From Balneolales bacterium (GTDB lineage Bacteria > Bacteroidota > Rhodothermia > Balneolales > Natronogracilivirgulaceae), in NCBI GenBank assembly GCA_007116685.1, contig SKIC01000159.1, positions 1-5,606 on the forward strand: 5,606 bases of DNA, written 5' to 3'. Below, piece by piece: positions 4,736 to 5,606 of the stretch; the first letter of the stretch is position 1; every line of letters starts with the position of its first letter. The notes under the pieces were generated by a model. That model had not been told where the DNA came from, ran no database searches, and saw nothing but the letters and a program-made list of their open reading frames with translations. A program made the position numbers and the translations under genes.

Positions 4736-5065
4736 ATGTCAGAAAACGATAAATACTTGGTATGGCTTCATGGTGAAGTCAAAACACCTCCATTTTCCGT
4801 GGAAGCTCGAATTAAAGCCGGATTTCTGCTAAGAAGATTACAAAAAGGCGAATTACTTGAAATGCCGGTTTCCCGGCCAATGCCAAGTATTGGACAAAAC
4901 TGCCATGAACTCAGAATTAACGATAAAGGCAAAACCTGGAGAATCGTTTACCATATAGACTTTGACGCTATTGCAATTTTGGAGGTATTTGCAAAGAAAA
5001 CACAGAAAACGCCAACGGAAGTCATAGACAGGTGTAAGCAACGATTACAGTTATACAAACAATAA
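4736..5065 (+). CDS. Gp49/HigB-like toxin (RelE superfamily)
   Basis: 109 residues of the phage Gp49-like / HigB-like toxin family. The helical N-terminal part (VEARIKAGFLLRRLQKGELL, about 22-41) leads into SRPMPSIGQNCHELRIND (46-63), then WRIVYHIDFDAIAILEVFAKKTQKTP (68-93) and a final helix VIDRCKQRLQLY (96-107). The run ELRI...WRIVY...AILEVFAKKTQKTP is the family signature. Such proteins are ribosome-dependent mRNA interferases or growth inhibitors in HigBA-like and Tad/Ata-like pairs with the toxin gene first, as here. The antitoxin starts 8 bases after the stop. The start at 4736 gives the usual length. No ribosome-binding site is seen, and the candidate promoter would leave almost no leader. 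Confidence 0.9.
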   Translation: MSENDKYLVWLHGEVKTPPFSVEARIKAGFLLRRLQKGELLEMPVSRPMPSIGQNCHELRINDKGKTWRIVYHIDFDAIAILEVFAKKTQKTPTEVIDRCKQRLQLYKQ

Positions 5066-5073
5066 GGTTTATT

Positions 5074-5412
5074 ATGGAACAGCATAGAAAAGCAAAACTT
5101 GAAGAAAAAGGATTTCGCGTAGGCACAGCGGCTGAATTTCTGGGATTAAAACCGGAAGAGGAAACCTATATTGAAATACGCCTTGAAATCAGTGGACTCG
5201 TAAAATCCCAGCGTAAAAAACGAGGTTTGACGCAACAGCAATTAGCCAGAGCAATCGGTTCAAGTCAGTCTCGCGTAGCCAAAATGGAAGCCGGCGAACC
5301 AAGCACTTCGCTGGATTTAATGATCAAAACGTTATTACGACTCGGTATATCCAAAAAACAGATTGGCAATCTTCTTACAGGAAAATTAAAACCCGATTTA
5401 GAAACGGCTTGA
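5074..5412 (+). CDS. XRE-family HTH antitoxin
   Basis: 112 residues. The N-terminal segment MEQHRKAKLEEKGFRVGTAAEFLGLKPEEE precedes IEIRLEISGLVKSQRKKRGLTQQQLARAIGSSQSRVAKMEAGEPSTSLDLMIKTLLRLG (34-91), a classic XRE helix-turn-helix; the recognition helix is near SSQSRVAKMEAG (63-74). Proteins with this exact layout (KGF-VGTAAEFLGL then XRE) are the standard partners of Gp49-like toxins, binding the toxin and repressing the operon. The gene starts 8 bases after the toxin stop with only a weak AAGG upstream. The stop is 24 bases before the outer box of attC site 5. Confidence 0.92.
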   Translation: MEQHRKAKLEEKGFRVGTAAEFLGLKPEEETYIEIRLEISGLVKSQRKKRGLTQQQLARAIGSSQSRVAKMEAGEPSTSLDLMIKTLLRLGISKKQIGNLLTGKLKPDLETA

Positions 5413-5436
5413 TATTTTTTAACGTAAAGGAAGGGC

Positions 5437-5526
5437 TACTAACGGCTTGGCGTTTGTGCTGCGGGGCGACCAAGACAGAATTTAAGCAACTAGCGCTCAC
5501 CCGTCAGCACGAAACGCTTGTTATGG
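5437..5526 (-). repeat. attC-like site 5
   Basis: The outer boxes are TACTAAC (5437-5443) and GTTATGG (5520-5526). The arms GCGTTTGTGCTG (5450-5461) and CAGCACGAAACGC (5505-5517) pair with one unpaired G, and CGGG (5462-5465) pairs with CCCG (5500-5503) beyond an unpaired T. The minus strand begins CCATAACAAGCG, again with the TAACAA start. It is the short form of the site 2 subfamily and, at 90 bp, the most compact palindrome in the window. Confidence 0.88.
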
Positions 5527-5606
5527 CACCGATGCTTTAAAATGAGCAAAAATTATGAGATAACCCCTCTCAACCGATTAATTTGATACGGTCTTTTTCT
5601 TAGATA
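5443..5606 (-). mobile_element. Edge of a fifth cassette (E), incomplete
   Basis: After site 5 the window holds 80 bp of the neighbouring unit. GTTATGGCACC at 5520-5530 should find its complement (GGTGCCATAAC) at the next site to the right if the rule seen in the other cassettes holds. A minus-strand frame ending at a TAA (5555-5553), 27 bases before the R'' box, could be the end of a gene (…PYQINRLRGVIS), but 17 codons are too few to support a call. Confidence 0.5.

Larger units (their letters stand above)
4547..5442 (-). mobile_element. Integron-type gene cassette D (Gp49/XRE module, inverted)
   Basis: This is an 896 bp unit between the inferred cut points in sites 4 and 5. GTTAGTAGCCC (4664-4674) is the exact reverse complement of GGGCTACTAAC (5433-5443), again 11 bp. 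It holds one toxin-antitoxin pair on the plus strand, opposite to the inferred attC direction, and no other gene. Confidence 0.72.

Noticed and set aside
1582..5526. The palindromes as MITEs or bacterial interspersed repeats
   Set aside because: There are no target duplications, the end sequences match per gene unit and not per palindrome, and the unpaired-base pattern is that of attC.
1582..5526. CRISPR array
   Set aside because: Repeats are long, diverged, palindromic and separated by gene-sized units with no short regular spacers and no cas genes.

Overview
The window has two parts: the 3' end of a chromosomal regulatory gene, and four complete gene cassettes (plus the edge of a fifth) from an integron-type array. 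Positions 1-1040 hold the end of a hybrid histidine kinase / response regulator / AraC-type protein. This one-protein two-component architecture is most typical of Bacteroidota and relatives. Mostly weak or absent Shine-Dalgarno sequences and A+T-rich intergenic DNA agree with that, but species cannot be read from the window. Positions 1041-1581 hold no credible gene; this is an A/C-rich, strand-asymmetric spacer.

From 1582 to the right end, five imperfect palindromes of 90-133 bp (1582-1714, 2434-2543, 3651-3783, 4541-4670, 5437-5526) separate the gene pairs. Each has outer boxes of the form xxxTAAC/GTTAxxx, long inner arms that pair with one or more unpaired bases, and a variable centre. 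These are the properties of integron attC sites. The unpaired bases (as in TTCAA against TTAA) and the TAACAA versus CGTTA ends place the attC top strand on the minus strand. The array would then read right to left, with any integrase and attI beyond the right edge and the distal end at about 1582. The outer box at one end of each unit is complementary to the box at its other end, and the match extends to 11-15 bp that differ from unit to unit. This is what independently circularised cassettes leave behind.

Every complete cassette carries a different two-gene toxin-antitoxin module. Cassette A (1588-2439) has HigB/HigA on the minus strand, toxin first. Cassette B (2440-3656) has an excisionase-type HTH antitoxin followed by a PIN-domain ribonuclease. 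Cassette C (3657-4546) has a small unassigned antitoxin followed by a RelE/ParE-type toxin. Cassette D (4547-5442) has a Gp49/HigB-like toxin followed by an XRE antitoxin. B, C and D are transcribed on the plus strand, opposite to the inferred array direction, so they must use their own promoters. Palindromes or short tandem repeats that could be operators lie in front of A, B and C.

The modules probably act as independent addiction units that make loss of array segments costly, a role proposed for toxin-antitoxin cassettes in large chromosomal integrons. The less ordinary points are an unbroken run of four different modules, three of them inverted; attC sites of two distinct sequence subfamilies; one attC with a net 20-base expansion; and promoter candidates placed so that the two toxin-first transcripts would be nearly leaderless.
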